The notes under the pieces: generated by a model
What the model was told of the DNA's origin: nothing
Databases searched by the model: none
What the model saw: the letters and a program-made list of their open reading frames with translations, nothing else
Made by a program: the position numbers and the translations under genes
NCBI GenBank assembly: GCA_934444735.1
Contig: CAKSDE010000005.1
Coordinates: 1-64,000, forward strand
Source of the DNA: an uncultured Clostridia bacterium
GTDB lineage: Bacteria > Bacillota > Clostridia > UBA1381
DNA: 64,000 bases
Direction: 5' to 3'
In this document: positions 34,282 to 42,711 of the stretch, one piece after another
Position numbering within the stretch: the stretch's first letter is position 1
Layout: each line of letters starts with the position of its first letter

Positions 34282-34761
34282 ATGTGTAATATTTTAATCA
34301 CGATGAAAAACGGCGATACGATGGAGGCGGAATTATACCCCGAAATCGCACCTATAACAGTAGAGAATTTCTTAAAGCTGATAGATAAAAAGTTCTTTGA
34401 CGGGACGGTATTCCACAGAATTATAAAAGGGTTCATGATTCAGGGCGGCGGATATACTGAGGACGGAGAGCATAAGCCGTGCGATTCAATCAAGGGTGAA
34501 TTTACGGCAAACGGCTTTACCAACAATTTAAAGCATGAAAAGGGCGTACTCTCAATGGCAAGAACATCTTTCCCGAACTCCGCCTCAAGCCAGTTCTTCA
34601 TCATGCATGAGGCGGCACCGCATTTGGACGGTCAGTATGCCGCATTCGGCAAGGTCACAAAAGGGCTGGACGTAGTGGACAAAATCGCATCGGTCAAGAC
34701 AAACTTTGTTGACAGTCCGCTTGAGCCGCAGGTTATTGAATCAATAAGAGTTATTAAATGA
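34282..34761 (+). CDS. cyclophilin-type peptidyl-prolyl isomerase, cytoplasmic
   Basis: A 159-residue cyclophilin without signal sequence, sharing long identical stretches with the preceding lipoprotein (SIKGEFTANGF, SASSQFFIMHE, LDGQYAAFGKV). The active-site segments FHRIIKGFMIQGG and QFFIMH are intact. Tandem duplication with relocation of one copy to the cell surface is the simplest explanation. GGAG precedes the ATG. A terminator follows at 34771. Confidence 0.93.
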   Translation: MCNILITMKNGDTMEAELYPEIAPITVENFLKLIDKKFFDGTVFHRIIKGFMIQGGGYTEDGEHKPCDSIKGEFTANGFTNNLKHEKGVLSMARTSFPNSASSQFFIMHEAAPHLDGQYAAFGKVTKGLDVVDKIASVKTNFVDSPLEPQVIESIRVIK

Positions 34762-34770
34762 TTATAAAAA

Positions 34771-34808
34771 AATACAACATATTCCCAAAAATATGTTGTA
34801 TTTTTTTT
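34771..34808 (+). terminator. terminator after the cyclophilin pair
   Basis: Twelve-bp stem AATACAACATAT/ATATGTTGTATT with an eight-base loop, flanked by A6 and T8 runs. Confidence 0.88.
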
Positions 34809-34856
34809 GCACTCATGATATAATGTGATTAATATAATTTTAAAGGGGAGTTTTTT

Positions 34857-36101
34857 ATGAAAAAACAAATTTTTGTGCTTGCGGCTCTCGCAAGCTTTAC
34901 AATGTCCGCAACAGCATTTGCGGCACGCCCGACTGTCGTTAAAGTCGGAGGGGAGGAAATCGAGTCCGACGTTGCGCCCCAGATTATCAACAACAGAACT
35001 TTCGTGCCGCTGCGTGCGATTTTTGAGGCTTTGGATATAGCCGTAGATTATGATGCCGCAACAAAAACTATAACGGCAAAGGGCGCCGATAAAACATTTG
35101 AGTTGACAATCGGCAGCAATATCGTAAAGGTAAACGGCGAAGAAAAGCAGATTGACGCACCTGCTATGATAAAAGACAACAGGACGCTTGTGCCGCTGCG
35201 CGCCTGCGCCGAAAGCTTCGGTTTTGAGGTTGACTGGAACGATAAAACAAGAGTTGCAAAGGTTAAAAAAGGCGTATGGCTTTTGAGTAAATCAGACAAT
35301 AACGGAATCACCACCACTTATCAATATGATAAAAACGGTAATTTAACTTATAATGAAAATTCTGACGGATATTGGACAAAATATACATATGATGGAAATG
35401 ACAATTTAATATATTCTTCCAGTTCAAATGGAGCTTGGACAAAATATGAATTTAACGAATACGGCGAAGAAACATATACAGAAGACTCTACAGGATTTTG
35501 GATTAAAAATCAATATGACGAAAACGGAAACACACTTTCTACCGAAAACAATCTCGGTAATTGGCAAAAATATCAATATGATGAGAATAACAATGTATCT
35601 TATAACGAATCCTCCAACGGTACTTGGAGAAAGTATACATATGATGAAAATGAGAATCTCATAAGAATTGATTACAGCAATACAGCATGGGACAAATATG
35701 AATATAATGATCTGGGGCTTATGACATATTATGAAAACAGCGGATCATACTGGAAGAAATACGAGTACGATACAAATGGGAATATGACAAAATCAGAGGA
35801 CAGTACAGGTTCTTGGGACAAGTATACATACGACGAAAACAACAACATGACCTACGAAGAAGCTTCCGACAGATATTGGGGAAAATACACATATGATGAA
35901 AAAAATCAGCTTATATCGGAATCATATTCAGCAGGAAACACAGTCACATATACATATGATGAAAATGGAAATATTACGCACCGTGAAAATTCTGCCGGAT
36001 TTTGGTTTAATGCAGCATATGACGAATACGGCAACCAAATATCGTTTGAAAGTTCCCACGAAGGCAAAGGCACAGCCGAATATGTATATATAGTACGCTA
36101 A
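34857..36101 (+). CDS. secreted stalk-domain protein with twelve 21-residue YD-type repeats
   Basis: A 414-residue exported protein. It has a signal peptide (to about residue 22) and a copper-amine-oxidase-like stalk domain with two strands (RTFVPLRAIFEALDIAVDYD, RTLVPLRACAESFGFEVDWN). From residue 155 it has twelve consecutive repeats of 21 residues with consensus Y-x-Y-D-E-N-G-N-x-x-Y-x-E-N-S-x-G-x-W-x-K. The YDENGN core is that of Rhs/YD repeats, but no toxin domain follows. It is probably a rod-like surface protein, possibly carbohydrate binding (inference). GGGGAG precedes the ATG; a terminator follows. Confidence 0.85.
   Translation: MKKQIFVLAALASFTMSATAFAARPTVVKVGGEEIESDVAPQIINNRTFVPLRAIFEALDIAVDYDAATKTITAKGADKTFELTIGSNIVKVNGEEKQIDAPAMIKDNRTLVPLRACAESFGFEVDWNDKTRVAKVKKGVWLLSKSDNNGITTTYQYDKNGNLTYNENSDGYWTKYTYDGNDNLIYSSSSNGAWTKYEFNEYGEETYTEDSTGFWIKNQYDENGNTLSTENNLGNWQKYQYDENNNVSYNESSNGTWRKYTYDENENLIRIDYSNTAWDKYEYNDLGLMTYYENSGSYWKKYEYDTNGNMTKSEDSTGSWDKYTYDENNNMTYEEASDRYWGKYTYDEKNQLISESYSAGNTVTYTYDENGNITHRENSAGFWFNAAYDEYGNQISFESSHEGKGTAEYVYIVR
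35319..36074 (+). repeat. tandem 63-bp coding repeats
   Basis: Twelve in-frame units of 63 bp encoding the YD-type repeats. DNA identity between units is modest while the aromatic, Asp and Gly/Asn positions hold, so the array is old and under protein-level selection. Confidence 0.8.
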
Positions 36102-36111
36102 TATAGCTAAC

Positions 36112-36139
36112 AATAACCCACCTTTGCAGGTGGGTTATT
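36112..36139 (+). terminator. terminator after the YD-repeat gene
   Basis: Stem AATAACCCACCT/AGGTGGGTTATT with a TTGC loop and T-rich tail. Confidence 0.88.
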
Positions 36140-36153
36140 TTCCGCATCAAAAA

Positions 36154-36189
36154 AGCTATAGCACAAAACACTCATCTTGTGCTATAGCT
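36154..36189. terminator. bidirectional terminator of asnS
   Basis: Thirteen-bp stem AGCTATAGCACAA/TTGTGCTATAGCT; a T6 run follows on the minus strand, so it ends the liv-asnS transcript. Confidence 0.82.
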
Positions 36190-36207
36190 CTTTATTTTTG
36201 CTGTTTT

Positions 36208-37602
36208 TTAATATTCCGCATTTCCTACCGTTCTCGGATACGGCAATACGTCACGTATATTTGCAACGCCTGTCAGATACATTACAATACGCTCAAATCC
36301 AAGTCCGAATCCTGCATGCTTTGTTCCGCCGTAGCGTCTCAAATTCAGATACCACCAGTAATCCTTCTCATCAAGACCAAGCTCTGCCATTCTCTTTTGA
36401 AGAATTTCAAGTCTTTCCTCACGCTGACTTCCGCCTATAATCTCGCCGACTCCCGGCACGAGCAAATCCATTGCCGCAACCGTCTTGCCGTCGTCGTTTA
36501 TGCGCATATAGAATGACTTAATCTCTTTCGGATAATCAATAACAAAGATCGGCTTTTTGTAAACCTTCTCGGTTAAGTATCTCTCATGCTCTGTCTGCAA
36601 ATCGCAGCCCCATTCAACCGGGAAGTTGAACTTCTCGCCGCTCTTTTTAAGTATTTCAACAGCCTCTGTATAAGTAACCTTTTCATAGTCGCTGTTCTTT
36701 AACATATTCAAGCGTTCAAGAAGAGTTTTATCTACAAAACTGTTGAAAAACTCCAGCTCCTGAGCGCATTTTTCCATAACATGGTTTATAATGAACTTAA
36801 TCATATCCCATGCAAGCTCCATATCATCGTCAAGATCCGCAAAGGCAATCTCCGGCTCAATCATCCAAAATTCAGCGGCATGACGCGCCGTATTTGAATT
36901 TTCGGCACGGAATGTCGGTCCGAATGTATAGACATTGCCGAACGCCATGGCAAACGTTTCCGCCTCAAGCTGCCCCGAAACGGTAAGATTCGCACTCTTG
37001 CCGAAAAAGTCTTTTGACCAGTCAACCTTTCCGTCCTCTGTTTTCGGAACATTATCCATGTCGAGCGTTGTTATTCTGAACATCTCGCCCGCCCCCTCGC
37101 AGTCCGACGCAGTGATAAGCGGTGTATGAACATATACGAATCCTCTTTGATGGAAAAATTCATGAATTGCAAATGCCACTTCACTTCTTACGCGGAACAC
37201 CGCCGAGAAAAGGTTTGTACGCGGTCTTAAATATGCCTGTTCACGCAAAAACTCAACGCTGTGTCTCTTTTTTTGCAGCGGATAATCGGGAGTCGAAGTT
37301 CCCTCAACCTCAATCTTTGCCGCCTTCAATTCAAACGGCTGTTTCATTGCCGGTGTGAGCTCGATTCTGCCCGTTACAACAATTGCGGAACCTATATTCA
37401 GCTTGCTGATCTCATCATAATTTTCCACAACCTCCCGTTCAAAAACCACCTGCATCGATTTAAAACAGCTGCCGTCGTTCAAATCAATAAAACCAAACGC
37501 CTTGCTGTCACGAATATTTCTCACCCAACCGCCTAAAGTAACTGTTTTTCCGTCATATCTTTCGGTATGCGCGTAAATATCTTTAATAAGTTCTCTTTTC
37601 AT
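36208..37602 (-). CDS. asnS: asparaginyl-tRNA synthetase
   Basis: A 464-residue class II (IIb) synthetase. It has an N-terminal OB-fold anticodon domain (VTLGGWVRNIRDSKAFGFIDLNDGS), motif 1 region (VHTPLITASDCEGAGEMF), motif 2 (TFRAENSNTARHAAEFWMIEPE) and motif 3 (GFGLGFERIVMYLTGVANIRDV). Motif 2 HxAEFWMIEPE and the length favour AsnRS over AspRS. It starts only 28 bp after livF with no promoter or terminator between, and no T-box leader is seen; it appears to be the last gene of the liv operon. Confidence 0.95.
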   Translation of the reverse strand: MKRELIKDIYAHTERYDGKTVTLGGWVRNIRDSKAFGFIDLNDGSCFKSMQVVFEREVVENYDEISKLNIGSAIVVTGRIELTPAMKQPFELKAAKIEVEGTSTPDYPLQKKRHSVEFLREQAYLRPRTNLFSAVFRVRSEVAFAIHEFFHQRGFVYVHTPLITASDCEGAGEMFRITTLDMDNVPKTEDGKVDWSKDFFGKSANLTVSGQLEAETFAMAFGNVYTFGPTFRAENSNTARHAAEFWMIEPEIAFADLDDDMELAWDMIKFIINHVMEKCAQELEFFNSFVDKTLLERLNMLKNSDYEKVTYTEAVEILKKSGEKFNFPVEWGCDLQTEHERYLTEKVYKKPIFVIDYPKEIKSFYMRINDDGKTVAAMDLLVPGVGEIIGGSQREERLEILQKRMAELGLDEKDYWWYLNLRRYGGTKHAGFGLGFERIVMYLTGVANIRDVLPYPRTVGNAEY

Positions 37603-37630
37603 TGTTATAACTCTAACTCCCTTCTGAAAT

Positions 37631-38344
37631 TTAGCGTTCTTTTCCGAGGTATGCCTCTCTTACACGCTCATCTGCCAAAAGCTGCGCGCCCGTTCCGCTC
37701 ATCGTGATTTCTCCCGTTTCGAGAACGTATGCATAATCGGCAACCTGCAGCGCCATATTCGCATTCTGCTCTATCAAAAGAACAGTTATTCCCTGCTTAT
37801 TTATCTCTCTTATAATATCAAATATGCTCTTAACAACCAACGGTGCCAAGCCCAGTGACGGCTCGTCCATCATGATAATCTTCGGCTTGCTCATCAGCGC
37901 ACGTCCGACAGCCAGCATCTGCTGCTCACCGCCCGAAAGCGTTCCGGCATACTGCCACTCACGCTCTTTTAATCTCGGGAAGAGATCGTATACATAGTTA
38001 ATGCTCTCGGTCAGATTATCCTTTCTTAAATATGCGCCGATCTTCAGATTTTCCTTTACGGTCAGGTTTGCAAAAACCTTTCTTCCCTCCGGCACAAGCG
38101 TAATTCCGCTTTTTACTATACTGTCGGGCGTTTTCCCGACGATTTCCGTACCCTCGCATTTAATCGATGCCGATTTCGGCTTAACGATACCTGCGATAGT
38201 CTTAAGAGTTGTGCTCTTTCCGGCACCGTTTGCACCGATAAGGGTTACAATCTTACCCTCGGGTACGTCCATCGAAATATTCTTTACCGCCTCAATACCG
38301 CCGTATGATACTACCAAATCTCTGATTTCAAGAATATTACTCAT
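37631..38344 (-). CDS. livF: branched-chain amino-acid ABC transporter ATP-binding protein LivF
   Basis: A 237-residue ABC ATPase: Walker A GANGAGKST, signature LSGGEQQML, Walker B KIIMMDEPSLGL and the H-loop region IEQN. The combination LAPLVV and IEQNANMALQ is typical of LivF. The ATG at 38344 overlaps livG by eight bases. Confidence 0.94.
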   Translation of the reverse strand: MSNILEIRDLVVSYGGIEAVKNISMDVPEGKIVTLIGANGAGKSTTLKTIAGIVKPKSASIKCEGTEIVGKTPDSIVKSGITLVPEGRKVFANLTVKENLKIGAYLRKDNLTESINYVYDLFPRLKEREWQYAGTLSGGEQQMLAVGRALMSKPKIIMMDEPSLGLAPLVVKSIFDIIREINKQGITVLLIEQNANMALQVADYAYVLETGEITMSGTGAQLLADERVREAYLGKER

Positions 38345-39179
38345 CTTCAACCACCCCCAGATATGCATCGATTACCTTTTTATCCTTCTGTATTACATCT
38401 GAAGTTCCCGAGGCTATGAGCTTACCGAAGTCAACAACGTAAATTCTGTCCGAAATATCCATAACAAGATTCATGTGATGCTCGATTAAGAGAATCGTCA
38501 GATCAAATGTCTTTCTTATGTCGTGGATAAAAGCGGTCAATTCATCCGTTTCCTGCGGATTCATACCCGCTGCCGGCTCGTCCAAGAGCAGAAACTTCGG
38601 TTTTGTCGCCAATGCTCTTGCAATCTCCAGACGTCTTTGTTTACCGTACGGCAGCGATGTTGCAAGCTCGTCCTTTTCCGCCTCAAGACCTACAATCTTC
38701 AAAAGCTCCAAAGTATCTTTTTTCATCTGCTCTTCTTCTTTATGATTCAATCTGAAAGTCGCCGAAAATACATTGCTCGTTCTTGTCATATGCTTTGCAA
38801 CCAAAACATTTTCAAAAACCGTCATTGATTTAAACAAGCGGATATTCTGGAAAGTTCTCGCCACACCGAGCCTTGTGATTTTATCCGGCGTTTTGGTGAT
38901 CATTCTCGTGTACTTTCCTGCATTTTCACCGTTATAAAGCTTTTTCATCTTGCCTTTCGGGTGACCTGCCACAACAACCTTGTCATCTAAAAGCACCTCG
39001 CCGTTTGTCGGATCATACACGCCTGTTATAACGTTAAATACAGTCGTTTTACCTGCACCGTTAGGGCCTATGAGTGAAACAATCTCACCTTTTCTCACTT
39101 CCATTGAAAGATTATTGACCGCCACAACTCCGCCGAACTGCATTGTCACATCTCTCAATTCCAATACTTTCTCACTCAT
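38337..39179 (-). CDS. livG: branched-chain amino-acid ABC transporter ATP-binding protein LivG
   Basis: A 280-residue ABC ATPase with Walker A GPNGAGKTT, LivG-specific ARTFQNIRLFKSMTVFENVLVA, Walker B FLLLDEPAAGMNPQE and IEHHMNLVMDISDRIYVVDFG. An insert around residues 70-90 (KGKMKKLYNGENAGK) is slightly longer than usual. Overlaps livM by four and livF by eight bases. Confidence 0.94.
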   Translation of the reverse strand: MSEKVLELRDVTMQFGGVVAVNNLSMEVRKGEIVSLIGPNGAGKTTVFNVITGVYDPTNGEVLLDDKVVVAGHPKGKMKKLYNGENAGKYTRMITKTPDKITRLGVARTFQNIRLFKSMTVFENVLVAKHMTRTSNVFSATFRLNHKEEEQMKKDTLELLKIVGLEAEKDELATSLPYGKQRRLEIARALATKPKFLLLDEPAAGMNPQETDELTAFIHDIRKTFDLTILLIEHHMNLVMDISDRIYVVDFGKLIASGTSDVIQKDKKVIDAYLGVVEDE

Positions 39180-40252
39180 TTTTCCACCCCTTTTCTCGAG
39201 GAAAATTTATTTTTAAACCATTTCACCGTTCCGCTCGGGGTAAATTCCTTTGTACCCATAATACCCTGACGGAAGAACAGTACGATAATCATGATAACTA
39301 CCGCAAAGACGACCTTACGGAATCCCGGACGCAGGAGCGGAACCTTATGTCCGAACAAAGTCTGCTCAATGTCCAAAAATCTCAGCCACCACTCGCTGCA
39401 CGCGATAAACAGGAATGCGCTTATGCAGCTTCCCGTAACCGAGCCGATACCGCCGATGACCACGATAAGCAAAATCTCGTAAGTCATCGCCGACTTAAAC
39501 GCTGCCGCCTGAACAGTTGTCTGGAACATCGCCAAAAGCGCGCCCGAAATGCCTGCAAAGAACGAGCTTATGCAGAAAGAGAGCTGCTTGTGGCGCGAAA
39601 GATTTATACCCATCGCCTCTGCCGCCACCTCGTCATCACGGATAGCTTTAAACGCGCGCCCGTAAGTCGAATTTATCAAAAGCACGATAATCGCAATACA
39701 TATGCCTGCCGCAATAAACGGAAAAAGCGTCGAATGGAATGACGGGAACTTTCTCAAAACGTTCGAGCCGTTTGTGACAGGTCCCAAAACGTCCCATTGG
39801 AAAATCGCACGGATAATTTCGGCAAAGCCGAGAGTTGCAATCGCCAGATAGTCGCTTTTAAATTTCAGCACCGGCAGACCGATAAGATACGCAAACACAA
39901 CCGCTGCAAGACCTGCAACTATTATTGCCGGAATTGCCGGGATCGTGAAGTTTATAATTCCGCCGTTAAAGTATTGGTAAACGCTTGCTCTTGCAGCCGT
40001 AGGAATCGTCAGTATCGCATATGTATATGCGCCGATTAACATAAATCCTGCCTGACCGAGCGAGAAAAGTCCTGTAAAACCGTTTAAAAGGTTCATTGAA
40101 ACCGCAACGAGTGCATAAATCGCACCCTTTTGCAATACCGTAAATATCATCTTTCCCGGGGGAAGCATTTTTTCCAAGATGAATATCACACCGAGGATCA
40201 AGACGATAAGTATTGCCGAAACAACTATATCCAATTTTTTGTCCTTTTTCAT
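39176..40252 (-). CDS. livM: branched-chain amino-acid ABC transporter permease LivM
   Basis: A 358-residue permease with about nine membrane helices, the LNGFTGLFSLGQAGFMLIGAY signature and the RDDEVAAEAMGINLSRHKQLSFCISSFFAGISGAL coupling segment. It forms the channel with LivH. Overlaps livG by four bases and follows livH by 13. Confidence 0.94.
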   Translation of the reverse strand: MKKDKKLDIVVSAILIVLILGVIFILEKMLPPGKMIFTVLQKGAIYALVAVSMNLLNGFTGLFSLGQAGFMLIGAYTYAILTIPTAARASVYQYFNGGIINFTIPAIPAIIVAGLAAVVFAYLIGLPVLKFKSDYLAIATLGFAEIIRAIFQWDVLGPVTNGSNVLRKFPSFHSTLFPFIAAGICIAIIVLLINSTYGRAFKAIRDDEVAAEAMGINLSRHKQLSFCISSFFAGISGALLAMFQTTVQAAAFKSAMTYEILLIVVIGGIGSVTGSCISAFLFIACSEWWLRFLDIEQTLFGHKVPLLRPGFRKVVFAVVIMIIVLFFRQGIMGTKEFTPSGTVKWFKNKFSSRKGVEK

Positions 40253-40265
40253 ACTTTCCCCTCCT

Positions 40266-41150
40266 TCATACTTTATCTGTGGTCATTTCGCCAAAAAGAC
40301 CTGTCGGCTTTGCTACTAAAATAACAATCAAAAGCGCAAAAGTAAACGCGTCGGAGAAGGTTGTCCAACCCAAACCTTTTATAATGTTTTCGCATATACC
40401 GATTATAAATGCACCCACAACCGCACCGGGAATAGAGCCTATTCCGCCGAATACGGCAGCAACGAATGCCTTTAAGCCCGGCATTGCGCCCGATGTCGGC
40501 ACGATACCCTGATAATTGGTAAAGTACAAAAGACTTCCGACAGCTGCCAAAAACGAGCCTATTACAAATGTCATGCTTATTACCGAGTTGATTTTTATAC
40601 CCATCAGCTGTGATGTTTCAAAATCAACCGATGACGCACGCATCGCCATACCGATCTTTGTTTTCTTTATCAGCAGAACCAAGGCCGCTACCAAAACAAT
40701 TGTCAAAATAGGAGTTATAACAGTAACTCTCTTTGTTACGCAGCCGAAAACGGTAATCGAATCACTGATCCATGGAATTGTCGGATAGTTCTTATTCAAG
40801 CCGCCGGTGATATAAAGAGCCAAATTCTGCAAAAGATAGCTCACGCCGATTGCCGAAATCATGATAGACATTCTGGGGGCGGAGCGCAAAGGCTTATATG
40901 CCACTTTTTCTATCAATACACCCAAAATAACCGTTGAAATCAAAACAAGCGGTATTGCAATATACATAGGTAGAGCTGTGCAGGCATAAACCATTACAAG
41001 CCCTGCAATCATAAACATATCACCATGGGCAAAATTTATAAGTCTTAGTATTCCGTATACCATGGTATAACCGATTGCAATCAGTGCATACTGACCTCCG
41101 ACCGAAATACCCGCCAGAATATACGGCAAGTTTTGTGTTACCCAGTTCAT
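40266..41150 (-). CDS. livH: branched-chain amino-acid ABC transporter permease LivH
   Basis: A 294-residue permease. Starts with the LivH signature GGQYALIAIGYTMVYGILRLINFAHGD-type segment; the RASSVDFETSQLMGIKINSVISMTFVIGS coupling loop and AAVFGGIGSIPGAVVGAFI are present. GGAGG precedes the start. A long hairpin and a small open frame separate it from livJ. Confidence 0.94.
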   Translation of the reverse strand: MNWVTQNLPYILAGISVGGQYALIAIGYTMVYGILRLINFAHGDMFMIAGLVMVYACTALPMYIAIPLVLISTVILGVLIEKVAYKPLRSAPRMSIMISAIGVSYLLQNLALYITGGLNKNYPTIPWISDSITVFGCVTKRVTVITPILTIVLVAALVLLIKKTKIGMAMRASSVDFETSQLMGIKINSVISMTFVIGSFLAAVGSLLYFTNYQGIVPTSGAMPGLKAFVAAVFGGIGSIPGAVVGAFIIGICENIIKGLGWTTFSDAFTFALLIVILVAKPTGLFGEMTTDKV

Positions 41151-41152
41151 CT

Positions 41153-41236
41153 TTAAACCTCCAAAAAATGGTATTTAGCGGGGGCAGCCCGCGCAATACC
41201 GCAAAAATTCCGTCCTTTTGCAATACCGCACATCAT
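41153..41236 (-). CDS. possible 27-residue small ORF between livJ and livH
   Basis: Two ATGs in a row stand behind GGAGG (spacing 4 or 7). The frame encodes MMCGIAKGRNFCGIARAAPA... with a repeated CGIA unit and stops two bases before livH. The coding potential is uncertain: most of it lies inside the intercistronic hairpin. It could be a leader peptide that couples livH translation. Confidence 0.3.
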   Translation of the reverse strand: MMCGIAKGRNFCGIARAAPAKYHFLEV

Positions 41237-41252
41237 TGTGCCTCCGCTAAAT
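41173..41252 (-). other. intercistronic stem-loop between livJ and livH
   Basis: Outer stem ATTTAGCGG (41173-41181)/CCGCTAAAT (41244-41252). The interior carries two copies of GCAATACCGCA (as read on the plus strand). There is no T run, so it is more likely an mRNA-stabilising or attenuating element that keeps binding-protein mRNA above permease mRNA. Confidence 0.55.
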
Positions 41253-41277
41253 AAAATTCTCTTATTATTTTTTTATA

Positions 41278-42450
41278 TTATTTTATACCCTGTTCAGCAA
41301 CAAAGTCCCAGTTACCTGTTTCTACATTTGCTTTCTTAACAAATGCCTTATCTCTCTTTGCGTCGCCTGTTTCGTCAAATTCAATCTTACCCGAAACACC
41401 TTCATATACAACGTCGCCCAATGCAGCCTTGATAGCAGCAGGATCTGCCGAGTTTGCAAGTTTAATTGCTTCCAAAGCTGTAAAGTAAGCATCATATCCC
41501 ATTGCCGTAACAGCAGCAACCTTATCGTCTCCGCCGTTATTTGTGAGATTTGCATTGTCTGAATTTATCCAAGCCTTGATGCCTTCGTCAAATTCTTTAT
41601 TTCCGCCTTCCTGATAGAAAGTTGTTACATAAATCTGAACATCCTTGCCCTTTGCAGCATTCAATACAACGTTTGAATCCCATGTATCGCCTGCCATGAT
41701 CGGCATGCTCATGCCCTGTGAAGATGCCTGCTCGATTATAAGTGCGGCAGCCTCTATCGAAACCGGAGCAAAGAACACGTCAGCGCCTATATTTTTAGCC
41801 TTTGTGATATATGATGTGAAGTCTGAGTTGCCCTCTGGGAATGTTTCAAAAACAACTTCTCCGCCCAACTTCTCGAATGCCTCGTTAAAGTAGTTTGCAA
41901 GACCGTTTGAATAGTCATCGCCGAGCTTTGCCAAGCTGTATGCTTTCTTTGCCTGGAAGTTATCCTTTGCAAAGTTAGCCAAAACCGTACCCTGGAACGG
42001 ATCTAAAAAACAGATACGGAAATAGTGATCATTACCCTCTGTTACCTGCGGATTTGTACAGGTTATACCCAAAGCGGCAACTCCGCCTTTTGCGAATATA
42101 TCGGACGCTGCAATCGAAACACCCGAGCCGTATGAACCCAAAACGATGTTTGCGCCCTTACTGATCAAATCCTGAGCAGCGGTCGGAGCCTTATCGTTTG
42201 ACGATTCGTTATCTGCGCTGATCAATTCAACCTTGTATGTTTCTCCATTAATATCTACCGTATTCTGAATGCTGTTAGCATACTGAACACCCAGTGCCTC
42301 CTGCTTGCCGCCTGCACCGTTATCCCCCGATGCCGGCTCGAAAACACCGATCTTTATAACCTTTTCATCACTTCCGCCTCCGCATGATGTAAGCATCATA
42401 GCGCTCCCTGCCATAGCGGCTGCCATTACCAATGATACAATTCTTTTCAT
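41278..42450 (-). CDS. livJ: branched-chain amino-acid ABC transporter substrate-binding lipoprotein
   Basis: A 390-residue Leu/Ile/Val-binding protein. The lipobox is LTSC with Cys23. The type I periplasmic-binding fold starts KIGVFEPASGDNGAGGKQEALGVQYA; the ligand segments (GSYGSGVSIAASDIF, CTNPQVTEGNDHYFRICFLDPFQGTVLA) are as in the LivJ/BraC family. It is first in the operon, with a promoter at 42521-42549. Confidence 0.94.
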   Translation of the reverse strand: MKRIVSLVMAAAMAGSAMMLTSCGGGSDEKVIKIGVFEPASGDNGAGGKQEALGVQYANSIQNTVDINGETYKVELISADNESSNDKAPTAAQDLISKGANIVLGSYGSGVSIAASDIFAKGGVAALGITCTNPQVTEGNDHYFRICFLDPFQGTVLANFAKDNFQAKKAYSLAKLGDDYSNGLANYFNEAFEKLGGEVVFETFPEGNSDFTSYITKAKNIGADVFFAPVSIEAAALIIEQASSQGMSMPIMAGDTWDSNVVLNAAKGKDVQIYVTTFYQEGGNKEFDEGIKAWINSDNANLTNNGGDDKVAAVTAMGYDAYFTALEAIKLANSADPAAIKAALGDVVYEGVSGKIEFDETGDAKRDKAFVKKANVETGNWDFVAEQGIK

Positions 42451-42495
42451 TACAAGTTACCCCCTGTTAATTTTTTTATTTTTGTATCGTCAAGA

Positions 42496-42511
42496 GAGGA
42501 CAGGTGTCCTC
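42496..42511. promoter_or_regulatory. palindrome downstream of the liv promoter, possible operator
   Basis: Arms GAGGACA and TGTCCTC with a two-base centre, beginning about ten bases downstream of the -10 element, i.e. at the start of the transcript. It may be a repressor site or a 5' mRNA hairpin. Confidence 0.5.
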
Positions 42512-42520
42512 ATGTGTTGT

Positions 42521-42549
42521 ATTCTACCATATTTTTTCCTTTAAGTCAA
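42521..42549 (-). promoter_or_regulatory. promoter of livJHMGF-asnS
   Basis: On the minus strand: TTGACT (42544-42549), a 17-base spacer and TAGAAT (42521-42526). Confidence 0.68.
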
Positions 42550-42630
42550 TACAAATCTCAAAAAAAATCTGTAAATTATGAACAAAAAGTTAATATTTAT
42601 GCTTTTTTACCTCAAATAGCAAAAAAACAC

Positions 42631-42659
42631 TTGAAATAATTTCCGGGATAATGTATAAT
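42631..42659 (+). promoter_or_regulatory. promoter of yajC
   Basis: TTGAAA (42631-42636), a 17-base spacer and TATAAT (42654-42659). Confidence 0.7.
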
Positions 42660-42711
42660 ATAGTGATGTTACTAAATTAACTATTGTAAATTGAAGAAAG
42701 GATTGAAAAAA

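Noticed and set aside
35319..36074. CRISPR-like or satellite array
   Set aside because: Units are in frame, 63 bp long, diverged at DNA level and encode conserved protein repeats.
37603..37630. T-box leader before asnS
   Set aside because: Only 28 bases separate livF from asnS, too short for a T-box.
39143..39742. Open frame of 199 codons on the plus strand
   Set aside because: Antisense to livM, with a composition very rich in Arg, His and Lys typical of shadow frames.
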